This document shows positions 42,962-51,218 of a DNA stretch of 64,000 bases, piece by piece. The notes under the pieces are model-generated. The model saw nothing but the letters and a program-made list of their open reading frames with translations, searched no databases and was not told the DNA's origin. Every line of letters starts with the position of its first letter. Positions within the stretch are counted from its first letter, which is position 1. The DNA is taken from contig NZ_CP089294.1 in assembly GCF_021919345.1 (NCBI RefSeq), positions 1 through 64,000 of the forward strand, given 5' to 3'. This DNA is from Paenarthrobacter nicotinovorans (GTDB taxonomy: Bacteria; Actinomycetota; Actinomycetes; Actinomycetales; Micrococcaceae). The position numbers were made by a program, and so were the translations under genes.

Positions 42962-44191
42962 ATGAGTGAATCAGACGGAATGGACGATGTCGTAGACGGC
43001 GGGCTGCGTCAATCACTGATGATCGCATCCCGCATTGCTGAGACCTTGGCCAGGCACCGCCAAGAAGCACAGCGGCGGCAGCACCACCTTGACTCACAGG
43101 CAGCGCACGAAGCCCAGGCACGCCTTGCAGCCGAACGCAGCTCCGCCCGAGCAGTCCTCGCGCCTGTCGAGAAAGACCAATGGTGGGACAAAGCCCAGCC
43201 ATCAGATATCGCCGCCGCGCACACCGTCGCTGAAGCATGGAAAGACCACGACCCGACAGCCCTTGCAGCCTCGGAGAAGATCCGCCAGGAAGTCCTGACA
43301 CGGTACGGCATCGACACCCTCGACGTAGGACCCGACCCCGTCTACCTCGAATCAGGCATCCACGCCATCACCACTGAACAGGCGCGGCAGGAAGCCCTCG
43401 CCCGCGCCCAAGAAGAAGCACGGAAAGCAGCAAGCGAGCACGAAAAGGCCATGCAACTGCTCGCAGCAGCCCGTGCCGAAGAACTCCGCGCCCAGGCCGC
43501 GAAACTCGCACCAGAGATGGAACGCCACCAAGTACCCGTGGAATACCTTGCCAATCCCGAACTCACCCAGGCGCTCCGAAGGGCACACAACGCTAAAACC
43601 CCGAAAGCGCTGGAAGTCGCAGACAGCGAAATTAAGGAGCGGATGTTCCTCATCGGCAAGGACGGCATTAGCGGGCCTGACATCGACCAGCTGAAGAAGG
43701 AAATCAACGCGAACATCAACGGAGCAGGGGAGCGACACTTCAAAGACCCCGCCTTCGTGGACGCCGCCACGAAGCTGCACGAAGCGAAACTCCTGGCAGA
43801 AGGAGGCTTCACAGGCGACCAATGGTCAACCCAGGAACAACGGTACGAGCGGGCCGAGAAAGAACTCTTCGCCCACCTGGAAGATGTCGGGCGCGAGATC
43901 GAGCGCCGCGTCACCGGCAACGACAGCGACCGGCTCAAAGACCAGAGCCTGAAAACGGAAACCGCTGCACGGGCCGGTTACGGGTCCGCTGAACACCACG
44001 AGAAGTTCGCGGAGTCCCTAGCCGATACAGGTGCCAATGAAACGCATATACAAGGCCGGCTCGCTGCCGCCCGCAGCGAAGGCACCCACCCCAACGCAGC
44101 CGTCACAGTCGAGAAAGCGGCCAAGGCCAGAAGGACCCGTGGCGGGGCCGCGGCGGGCGCCGAGAGAAGCAGGAGCGGCCCCAGCCGCTGA
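42962..44191 (+). CDS. Coiled-coil mobilization accessory protein
   Basis: 409 residues, very rich in Ala, Glu, Gln and Arg, with long helical stretches (ETLARHRQEAQRRQHHLDSQ, and EEARKAASEHEKAMQLLAAA). A folded central segment includes KDGISGPDIDQLKKEINANINGAG. It follows the relaxase by 33 nt with a GGGGGAAA ribosome site, so it is probably part of the transfer operon. Function unknown. Confidence 0.7.
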   Translation: MSESDGMDDVVDGGLRQSLMIASRIAETLARHRQEAQRRQHHLDSQAAHEAQARLAAERSSARAVLAPVEKDQWWDKAQPSDIAAAHTVAEAWKDHDPTALAASEKIRQEVLTRYGIDTLDVGPDPVYLESGIHAITTEQARQEALARAQEEARKAASEHEKAMQLLAAARAEELRAQAAKLAPEMERHQVPVEYLANPELTQALRRAHNAKTPKALEVADSEIKERMFLIGKDGISGPDIDQLKKEINANINGAGERHFKDPAFVDAATKLHEAKLLAEGGFTGDQWSTQEQRYERAEKELFAHLEDVGREIERRVTGNDSDRLKDQSLKTETAARAGYGSAEHHEKFAESLADTGANETHIQGRLAAARSEGTHPNAAVTVEKAAKARRTRGGAAAGAERSRSGPSR

Positions 44192-44351
44192 CCAACAGGT
44201 CCACCCCAAGGGGTGAGATTCAGTGCAGTCCGTGGCGGGAACATGAATATGGTCCTCCCCGCACCATCCGGGGTAGCGGTTCGATGAATGCCGCGCACGG
44301 AACGGCTCGTATGCTTTCCAGCGAAACCCCAGCTGAGCCGGACAGAATAGG

Positions 44352-44392
44352 AGCGAAGCTCCGATCAACCGCTATTTGATTGGAGCTTCGCT
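44352..44392. terminator. Bidirectional hairpin terminator
   Basis: AGCGAAGCTCC (44352-44362) and GGAGCTTCGCT (44382-44392), 19-nt loop, between convergent genes ending at 44191 and 44449. Confidence 0.7.
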
Positions 44393-44448
44393 TACTCCAT
44401 GGATCGTCGTACCCAATGGATGATTAGGGTTCCGCGGTGACGGCGAGG

Positions 44449-44946
44449 TCAGTGGTCTCTGACGGCGAAAGCGACGAGTGCCCAAGTAAGCAATGCGATA
44501 ACGAGCAACAATCCGAGGATGGCGCCACCGCCACCGCTCGAGAAACCGATCAGCGCGAAGACGCCCATTGCAGCCATGCCGCCGATCCGTGGGGATGACT
44601 TGCCAGATCCCTTTGCGGGGGTGGGGGAATGGCTGAACGCCGATGGAATCTGATTGCACTTACGGCAGTTGGCCGCAGATCTCGGGCTACGGTGCCGAAC
44701 GCCGTAGGTGCCGTAGGCGACGGAGGCGCCGGTGCGTGAGGGGCGTCGTCGGTGGGGTCCGAAAATAGCATTCTCGGCCGCGTAACCGGCAGTTCTGACG
44801 GGATGGGCCACCTTGCGTGCTGCGCTCACGGAACGGCGTACGCTGCGCGGAACGGTGGCGCGGTAGACCGCACGCTTGGCGGTTCTAACGGGGTGAGCTG
44901 CTCTGCGAATCTTGCGTGGGACGAGACGGCGTGTAATGAAGCCCAT
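44449..44946 (-). CDS. Basic small membrane protein
   Basis: 165 residues from ATG 44946 (MGFITRRLVPRKIRRAAHPV). The N-terminal 80 residues are very rich in Arg/Lys and repeat the phrase AHPVRTA twice. A C-x-x-C pair (NCRKCNQ) lies near 95, and one or two hydrophobic segments end the protein (about 125-160). It may be a membrane-bound nucleic-acid-binding protein; no family recognised. Confidence 0.6.
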   Translation of the reverse strand: MGFITRRLVPRKIRRAAHPVRTAKRAVYRATVPRSVRRSVSAARKVAHPVRTAGYAAENAIFGPHRRRPSRTGASVAYGTYGVRHRSPRSAANCRKCNQIPSAFSHSPTPAKGSGKSSPRIGGMAAMGVFALIGFSSGGGGAILGLLLVIALLTWALVAFAVRDH

Positions 44947-45460
44947 AGACGACCCTTTCTGGCTACCCGAAATGTACCAGACCACAGCGCAACGTCATGG
45001 TCTCTCCCCGTTAAACGAGTCCCTCATGGGTCCCTCCGTCGGCGTCTGCTGGCTTTGCCGCCTGGTTCAAGGCCGCGATTCTGCCAGTTGGTTGTTTGTA
45101 ACGACGACTAACACGGCCAGGAACCTTCGGCGGCAAAGTCCGGCCACCGCAAGCTGCTTGAGGCCATTCCCCTCCCCGTGGCGAGGCCTGAGTCGGGGAC
45201 TGTATCCGCCGTCTATGAACGAGGAGGTCATCCAACCATTGGCTGGCTTGAAGCCGCTGGACCTGCTATTGCTCGGCCGCTGCTGAAGCAGCTGGCATTC
45301 ACAAGGGGGGCGGCCAGAGTCCGCATGCCCGTGTCCGAGAGAAGCTGACGAACCTGCGGCTCCGGGAACCTTTGGCCCCCCGGACGCAGCGGCCAAGAGC
45401 TGGCGGCAAGCGTGAGGCCCGTTCCGTATGACCGGGTGCCGCCCTGGACAGAATGAAAGT

Positions 45461-45487
45461 AGGAGTAGTAGCATTGCTACTACTCCT
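45461..45487. promoter_or_regulatory. 12-bp inverted repeat in a CTA microsatellite upstream of kfrA
   Basis: AGGAGTAGTAGC (45461-45472), ATT, GCTACTACTCCT (45476-45487), followed by further CTA units to 45500. It lies 41 bp upstream of the kfrA start. KfrA proteins bind inverted repeats at their own promoters, so this is the likely operator. 44947-45460 shows no gene that I can support. Confidence 0.65.
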
Positions 45488-45527
45488 ACTACTACTACTA
45501 TTCCTAATCGGACGAGGTGTTTTGGTG

Positions 45528-46133
45528 ATGGTGCTGAGCGTTAAGGACCGCGTGTACGCCGCAGCGGAGGAAATCAGTTTGGAACGCCGCCCGACGGTCT
45601 CGACGGTCAGGGCCGCTGCCGGGGTGTCCAACGCGGACGCGACCAGGTTCCTGAAGGAATGGAACGAGGAGAAGCGCGCAGCAGGGGGGCAGGTCGCCGC
45701 CACCCCTCCCGCTTTGCTTGAACAGGCTGCCCGGCTGGCCGGAGCAGTCTGGGCCGAAGCGTCCGCTGCGGCGACTGAACGCCACACTAGCCTTGAGGCG
45801 GCCTGGGCCGTGGAACGTGGAGAAAAGGACCAGGAGATCGCGGAGTTGGTCGCGGATCTGGATAAGGCCACCGCCGAGAATGAAGCCGCAGCCGCGAACC
45901 ATAAAGCCGATCTGGCGCGGGTCCAGGAACAACGGGATGCACTCGAACGGCAGCTCTCTGTCGTTACCCGCCAACTCGAAGAATCCCGCGGGAATGAACG
46001 GGAAGCTGCTATGAACGCAGCCGAAGCCTCCCGGAAACTGGCCACGGCCGAAGCCCGCGCAGCAACCCTGGAAGACGTCCACGCCGCCCTGCTGGCACGC
46101 GTCGCACCCGAAATCCCCTCGGCCGATTCCTAA
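45528..46133 (+). CDS. KfrA-like DNA-binding coiled-coil protein
   Basis: 201 residues from ATG 45528; the frame continues upstream into the CTA repeat as a poly-leucine tract, which I reject as coding. The N-terminal domain KDRVYAAAEEISLERRPTVSTVRAAAGVSNADATRFLKEW is the KfrA HTH. The remaining 130 residues form a long heptad-type helix. KfrA-type proteins organise plasmid DNA, assist partition and repress their own gene. Confidence 0.82.
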   Translation: MVLSVKDRVYAAAEEISLERRPTVSTVRAAAGVSNADATRFLKEWNEEKRAAGGQVAATPPALLEQAARLAGAVWAEASAAATERHTSLEAAWAVERGEKDQEIAELVADLDKATAENEAAAANHKADLARVQEQRDALERQLSVVTRQLEESRGNEREAAMNAAEASRKLATAEARAATLEDVHAALLARVAPEIPSADS

Positions 46134-46291
46134 ACCGCTTTTCAGTTCTCACTTTCGGCCCCCGGAGTTCTCCCAATAGCGCCCTTCACTGAAGGGTGTT
46201 ATTGGGGACGACGCGCAACTCCACCCCCGCCTGTCAGATTGAAGTCTAAGAATCCCCACCGGCCCGTCCAGGAAAGGGGCCATCGGACTCT

Positions 46292-46434
46292 AACCTGACG
46301 CCATTTCGTCCTGCGCCTGACGTCAGGTTGGGGTGTAGCTGATACGTTTAGGACGTATCTAACTGCTAGCTGAGGTACGCCCACGGCCATGTGCCAAGAC
46401 TGGGGAATCTCTTGATCGGCTATGCCGGGTGAAG
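46292..46434. other. Recombination-site-like region with decayed resolvase start
   Basis: AACCTGACG (46292-46300) and CGTCAGGTT (46321-46329) are inverted; CCTGACGTCAGG (46316-46327) is palindromic; GATACGT/ACGTATC (46341-46347/46353-46359) forms a second inverted repeat. At about 46413 TTGATCGGCTATGCCGGGTGA resembles the opening L-I-G-Y-A of a serine resolvase, stopped by TGA. It is probably the remains of a res site and its gene. Confidence 0.4.
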
Positions 46435-46556
46435 CCCTCAAATCATGCCGCGAGATCGTGTTGAATTGACTGCTGGACGTGGCCGTTTGGGGCCTGTGAT
46501 TTCCTTGGATTGTCCAACGTCTGGAAAGATGTAGGCGATGCCGGTTCTCCGGCTCG

Positions 46557-47477
46557 ATGGCCGCCCTGAGGGGCTTGTTGTTGGGGAAGCAATTGCCGCG
46601 AAAACTGTTTTGTGAAATATCGCCTTTGACGTACCGTCTTTCCGTTCACCGCATGATCTTGTGTCGCCGCCTGAAGGACTTCTTTGCGGCCACAGCCTTT
46701 GCCCGGCAGCGGCCGGCTGAAGTGCTTCCGGTGGTGGTGTATCGCCACAACTCCTTGATCCGGCGGAAGCTCGGCAACGTGGACCTGCATTTGCAGGAGA
46801 ACAAGGCCGTCAGTTTGGGAATCGCGGCTCCTTTGGTGAACTCGGTCGTGCTCCAGCCTGGGGAAACTTTCTCTTTTTGGAAGCTTGTGGGCAGTTGCAC
46901 GAAGGCCAAGGGCTACCGGGAAGGCCTGGTCATCAATCACGGCCGGCCCGACTCGGGAATCGGGGGAGGGCTGTGCCAATTCACGAACCTCCTGCATTGG
47001 ATGGTCCTGCACAGCGAGTTGACGGTCGTTGAACACCACCACCACGGAGATCTTGACCTGTTCCCTGATTTCAACCGCCAGATACCGTTCGGTTCGGGAA
47101 CCTCGATCATCTATAACTACCTGGACTACAGGGTGCGGAATGACACCGACCAGGCGTACCAGTTCCTCGTCAGTACAACTGACGAACACCTTTGCGGTGA
47201 ACTTCGCGCCGAGCGCGCGCAGGACGTCAAATTCCATATTCGCGAAGAGGACGCCTACTTCCACGAATCCGGAGGAAACGTCTACAGGCACAACAAGGTT
47301 GTCCGCCTGACCAGGGACAAGCGAACCGGGCTCGTGACATCAACAGAGCAGATCATCGAAAACAACGCCTTGGTGGCCTACGACCGGGCCCTGATCAACG
47401 CGCCTATCCTCCAGGCGCCGCCGTCGTCGCAAACGGACCGAACGCGGGAGCCCGTATCCGCCCAGGTTGGTTCGTGA
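46557..47477 (+). CDS. VanW family protein
   Basis: 306 residues. The VanW pattern is clear: NLHLQ-like start region (GNVDLHLQENKAVSLGIAAPLVNSVVLQPGETFSFWKLVG), then GYREGLVINHGRPDSGIGGGLCQFTNLLHWMVLHS and ERHHHG-like VVEHHHHGD with GTSIIYNYLDYRVRND. VanW accompanies vancomycin-resistance clusters in enterococci, but its activity is not known; family members are common without resistance. No vanHAX genes are near, so resistance should not be inferred. Confidence 0.85.
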   Translation: MAALRGLLLGKQLPRKLFCEISPLTYRLSVHRMILCRRLKDFFAATAFARQRPAEVLPVVVYRHNSLIRRKLGNVDLHLQENKAVSLGIAAPLVNSVVLQPGETFSFWKLVGSCTKAKGYREGLVINHGRPDSGIGGGLCQFTNLLHWMVLHSELTVVEHHHHGDLDLFPDFNRQIPFGSGTSIIYNYLDYRVRNDTDQAYQFLVSTTDEHLCGELRAERAQDVKFHIREEDAYFHESGGNVYRHNKVVRLTRDKRTGLVTSTEQIIENNALVAYDRALINAPILQAPPSSQTDRTREPVSAQVGS

Positions 47478-47727
47478 TCCTCCCGGGATGAGTCCTCGAC
47501 TTGTGGCAGCTTCGCCGCGCCACTGCTCGTATCAAACGCAACCAAGCCACAGTGACCGGGCGGGGGACGGGCTCATGGGCATGTTGAGCTGCATGGTCTG
47601 ACGGTAAGTCGAGGGCTGTTCCGGCGAAGGTTTTTTCTGGTGCTGTAATTTTTCGTGCCGCTGTGGAAACAACAGGTACGAGCAAGCTGTTCTGCTCAGT
47701 CACTCCACGGGGGAAGGACCCAGACTT

Positions 47728-48948
47728 ATGAAGTACCGTCGATCTTGTTATGCCAAGTCCGCTACTGTCGTTTCTCTTGCACTCGTACTGACCCTCACCG
47801 CGTGTATTCCTGCCGGTCCGCAGTCCGGTACTTCCACCGGTCGGGGAGTATCAGAGGTTTCGATGGCCGCTATCGAGCCTCTCGCCACCGTTGTTGATCA
47901 GCAACTGCCGTCGCCTGAACCCAACGCGGCTAACACGCTCAATGCTCCTGTCCTGCTCGAGGTGCCATCAGCCGTCATAGTCCCGGCGACTGGCGCTGCA
48001 CCCGCCATCGAAGATTCAGGCACCGGGTCAGCGGTGGCGCCCACTCCTGCTGCCAGTGCCCCACAAGTCGCTGCTGCACCGGCGGTGACCACCCCGCTAA
48101 CCGCCCCACCAGCGGACCTGAGTGTCGGCCCCGGCTCGGGCGAGTGCACCCCGGACAACATCGACATCCAACGCGATGACCAGGTCCGGGCGATCAAGCC
48201 CATCCCGGCCGGTGAACAGCAGTACTACACCGTCCTTGGCTGCGCCGAAGGCTGGCTCGCCTACTCCATCTCCGATGAGGGCATCAAAGCCATTGGCCTG
48301 GACGGCGGCAACGCCTGGTACGGGATAGCCACGCTCCAAAGCAATGGCCGTTACCTCGATGACCACCGACAAGTATTCTCCAGCGTGTACAACTGGGAAT
48401 TCCTTGGCTACGACGTCCAGAACGGCAAGTACGCCACCGTCCAAGAAGGCATGGACCACGAATTCGCCACCAAAGGCATACCCGTCCGGCTGAGGGAAAA
48501 GCTCGTCGGTCCCGGACCCGCAGCTCCAGAGCCTGGCGGCCCCACAGCGGGTGAATGCGCTCCGGCCAACATCGACATCCAACGTCAGGACCAAGCACGG
48601 GCGATCAAGCCCATCCCGGCCGGTGAACAGCAGTACTACACCGTCCTTGGCTGCGCCGAAGGCTGGCTTGCGTACTCCATCTCCGGTGAAGGCATCAAAG
48701 CCATTGGCCTGGACGGCGGTAACGCTTGGTACAGAATTGCCAGGCTCCAAAGCAGCGGCCGGTACCTGGATGAGTACGGAGAGGTATATTCCAGCGTCCA
48801 TACCTGGGAATTCCTCGCCTTTGATGTCCAGGCCGGCAAATACGCCACAGTGCAAGATGCCATGGACGATCAGTTCTCCACCAACGGCATACCCGTCCGG
48901 CTGAGGGAACAACTCGTCGGCCACGGACCCGCAACCAGCACTCCCTGA
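47728..48948 (+). CDS. Lipoprotein with two copies of an unrecognised domain
   Basis: 406 residues. Signal peptide with lipobox LTAC (Cys about 26). A Pro/Ala/Thr-rich spacer leads to two repeats of about 125 residues (about 139-262 and 275-400). Each repeat has DNIDIQR or NIDIQR, KPIPAGEQQYYTVLGCAEGW, YSIS, KAIGLDGGNAWY, a WEF motif and GIPVRLRE. Two Cys per repeat could form a disulfide. The repeats are nearly identical even at DNA level. The same domain ends the anti-sigma factor at 49943, so both proteins probably act in one envelope pathway. Confidence 0.75.
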   Translation: MKYRRSCYAKSATVVSLALVLTLTACIPAGPQSGTSTGRGVSEVSMAAIEPLATVVDQQLPSPEPNAANTLNAPVLLEVPSAVIVPATGAAPAIEDSGTGSAVAPTPAASAPQVAAAPAVTTPLTAPPADLSVGPGSGECTPDNIDIQRDDQVRAIKPIPAGEQQYYTVLGCAEGWLAYSISDEGIKAIGLDGGNAWYGIATLQSNGRYLDDHRQVFSSVYNWEFLGYDVQNGKYATVQEGMDHEFATKGIPVRLREKLVGPGPAAPEPGGPTAGECAPANIDIQRQDQARAIKPIPAGEQQYYTVLGCAEGWLAYSISGEGIKAIGLDGGNAWYRIARLQSSGRYLDEYGEVYSSVHTWEFLAFDVQAGKYATVQDAMDDQFSTNGIPVRLREQLVGHGPATSTP

Positions 48949-48978
48949 TCGCCTCCACTCCAAGCACAAGAAAAGACC

Positions 48979-49191
48979 ATGGAATTTATCGACCCCCACT
49001 CAGTGGTGATCTTTGGGGTACTGTTCGTTCATGTCGTCGGCGTGATCGTTGTCGCCGTTTCAACTGTTGTTCTGGTGACCGCAACGCTCGTCGTAGTCCT
49101 GGCCGTTCGATCCTACAGAAGCATGGGGTGGGCCCCTCACCCGGGCAAGCAAAGACGCAGTAGCCGCATCTCGGCCGCGCAACGGCTCTAG
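48979..49191 (+). CDS. Small single-span membrane protein
   Basis: 70 residues. AAGAAAAG precedes the ATG. A very hydrophobic stretch (about residues 9-44, mostly Val) is followed by a basic tail (RSYRSMGW and GKQRRSSRISAAQRL). It directly follows the lipoprotein gene by 30 nt. Function unknown. Confidence 0.55.
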   Translation: MEFIDPHSVVIFGVLFVHVVGVIVVAVSTVVLVTATLVVVLAVRSYRSMGWAPHPGKQRRSSRISAAQRL

Positions 49192-49195
49192 ACGC

Positions 49196-49235
49196 GATAC
49201 CCGGCAAGCTCATTTGGGGGAGGCTGCCGGGTATC
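49196..49235 (+). terminator. Hairpin terminator
   Basis: GATACCCGGCA (49196-49206) and TGCCGGGTATC (49225-49235): perfect 11-bp arms after the small membrane-protein gene. Confidence 0.7.
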
Positions 49236-49433
49236 TCCGCTCCCGCAGTAACCAGGTGTCCGTACGCGCCGCGGCAGCCACTGGGTAAACCCATGCGCCG
49301 ACCCGACAAGGGTTAGGACCTGGCCGGAACCGGGGTCACAAAGTTTTTCTCCGGTTATGTAAGAAACACCGGTTCCCGGGACACTAAGGGGTTGAATCAT
49401 CACATCGCACTAGCCCGGGGGAAAAGAACAAGG

Positions 49434-49940
49434 ATGTTGGCTACCAGAGAGCAGGAACTGATTGCTCTTCACGCTGAACACTTCAGCCGCATCTACCAGT
49501 ACATCGCGTACCGGATCAGCGATCGCGAACGGGCCGAGGAACTGGCCAATGACGTGTTCCGGATCGTGTGGGAGAAACAACCGCCCGAGCCACCTGGAAT
49601 CGGATGGCTGATCGCCACGGCCAGAAACGTCCTCGGTAATGAATACAAGGGCCGGAGCCGCCGCCAACAACTCATGCAGCGCTTGGCTGAAGAGGCACGA
49701 ACCCAAGCGGCCATCACCAACGATGACGCACAGCAGGCCAGCGTCGCCGAGATCCTCTCCCTCCTCAAGGACCGGGACCGGGAAATCCTGATGCTCTCCT
49801 ACTGGGACGACCTCACCACGGCAGAACTGGCCGAAAGCCTCGGATGCACACCCTCAGCAGCCGCGGTCAGGCTGCACCGGGCCCGCAAAGCCTTCGCGAA
49901 AGCCGCACCACAACACCTCATGACAGAACGGGAAGTCTAA
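49434..49940 (+). CDS. ECF-type sigma factor
   Basis: 168 residues from ATG 49434. Region 2 covers about 8-75 (EHFSRIYQYIAYRISDRERAEELANDVFRIVWEK) and region 4 covers about 100-155 (SLLKDRDREILMLSYWDDLTTAELAESLGCTPSAAAVRLHRARKAF). No other domain. It is followed 2 nt later by its probable anti-sigma factor. A TGTAA word at about 49357, followed by GGGACAC, is loosely repeated before the lipoprotein (TGTAAT at 47643), which might mark a shared ECF promoter. Confidence 0.88.
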   Translation: MLATREQELIALHAEHFSRIYQYIAYRISDRERAEELANDVFRIVWEKQPPEPPGIGWLIATARNVLGNEYKGRSRRQQLMQRLAEEARTQAAITNDDAQQASVAEILSLLKDRDREILMLSYWDDLTTAELAESLGCTPSAAAVRLHRARKAFAKAAPQHLMTEREV

Positions 49941-49942
49941 CC

Positions 49943-50806
49943 ATGGACCGCATCGAACAACTCATGAAGAACGCCAAACCCCATGTCCCCGAACCCGGGA
50001 CCACCCCCGGAGTCCTACCGGGTCGCTCCACCGTCTTCACGGACGACCCCAACGTCGTTTCACTCGCCGAGCGCAAGACCCGGCGGACCCGCTGGACAGC
50101 GACAGCAGGCGTGGTGCTCGCAGCTGCGGCGGTCATCGGCGCCGTCGTCGTCGCAGGGAACCTGGCCCCTCAATCGGCACCCGCCCCGGCCACCACCGAT
50201 ACTCCCACTGTCACGGCAACCCCCACACCGACCGCCTCAGCAACGCCCACTCCCTCGGCCTCGCCCACGCCAACACCGACGTCCACACCCTCGTCCGCCC
50301 AGACGCCGACCACGACGCCAAGCCCGTCCCGGGTCGTCACCGCCCCCGCCGCGAGCACAGCACCGCCCGCCACCGTGCCCGCAGGACCCGCAGCCGGCGC
50401 CTGCGTACCGGCCAACATCGACATCCAACGCCAGGACCAGGTCCGGGCGATCAAACCCATCCCCGCCAACGAGCAGCAGTACTACACCGTCCTCGGCTGC
50501 GCCGAAGGCTGGCTGGCATATTCGATCTCGGACGCGGGCGTCAAAGCCATTGGTCTGGACGGCGGCAACGCCTGGTACAACATCGCCACACTCCAAAGCA
50601 ACGGCAGATACCTGACCGACTTCGGACAACCATGGACCAGCATCTACAACTGGGAATTCCTTGGCTACGACGTCCAGAACGGCAAGTACACCACCGTCCA
50701 AGAAGGCATGGACCACCAATTCGCCACAGCCGGCATCCCCGTCCGCCTCAGGCCCCAACTCGTTGGCCCCGGACCGGCAGCGCCAGCCACAACCAGTACG
50801 CCCTGA
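49943..50806 (+). CDS. Anti-sigma factor with an extracellular domain shared with the lipoprotein
   Basis: 287 residues. A short N-terminal cytoplasmic part (about 1-50, no zinc motif) is followed by one membrane span (about 52-73), a Thr/Pro-rich linker (about 78-150) and a C-terminal domain (about 152-280). The C-terminal domain matches the lipoprotein repeats almost residue for residue (NIDIQRQDQVRAIKPIPA, YYTVLGCAEGWLAYSIS, GLDGGNAWYNIATLQSNGRYL). The gene order sigma then membrane protein is that of ECF/anti-sigma pairs. The shared domain is the likely signal receiver. Confidence 0.8.
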   Translation: MDRIEQLMKNAKPHVPEPGTTPGVLPGRSTVFTDDPNVVSLAERKTRRTRWTATAGVVLAAAAVIGAVVVAGNLAPQSAPAPATTDTPTVTATPTPTASATPTPSASPTPTPTSTPSSAQTPTTTPSPSRVVTAPAASTAPPATVPAGPAAGACVPANIDIQRQDQVRAIKPIPANEQQYYTVLGCAEGWLAYSISDAGVKAIGLDGGNAWYNIATLQSNGRYLTDFGQPWTSIYNWEFLGYDVQNGKYTTVQEGMDHQFATAGIPVRLRPQLVGPGPAAPATTSTP

Positions 50807-51218
50807 CCTCACAGGTCAGGCCGGGCGGGATGACCGCGTCGTCCCGCTACAAGAACACCATCACTAAGGATACTTAGCTATACCGGGTGGGGATTGGCCC
50901 GTGACAGACAGATGGGTCATAAGCCTGCAACGAAGCTCGAGCATCAGACGGTGCGGGCCCTGTGGATGGGCGCGGCTGCCTTTGAGACGCAACGCCGCTG
51001 CCCCTGCGAGAAGGCGTGGCCGGGCGCCAAGGGGCACCCGGCCACGTGCGGATTCCCGGACCACCGGCCCCAGGCATCCCGGCCGGGCAGGTGATCGTGG
51101 TACCGCTGCAACCAGTAAAGCCCCGTCGCGGGATGAGCGAAACGGTTACCCGCCACCAGTTTTTTGACTGGCACAGGAGGGCGGCCGGCCCTGCCGGCGG
51201 CCTCCGGGAAGGGGCGGC
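50807..51218. other. Intergenic region, no gene seen
   Basis: It lies between the anti-sigma factor and the convergent GH26-like gene. GGCGGGATGACC and GTCCCGC (50824-50854) could form a hairpin. The rest shows no supported gene. Confidence 0.5.

Noticed and set aside
45453..45527. Poly-leucine N-terminal extension of KfrA
   Set aside because: Created by reading the CTA repeats; ATG 45528 begins the recognisable KfrA domain.
46557..47477. Vancomycin resistance from the VanW-like gene
   Set aside because: No vanH, vanA/B, vanX or vanRS genes are nearby, and VanW-type proteins are common without resistance.
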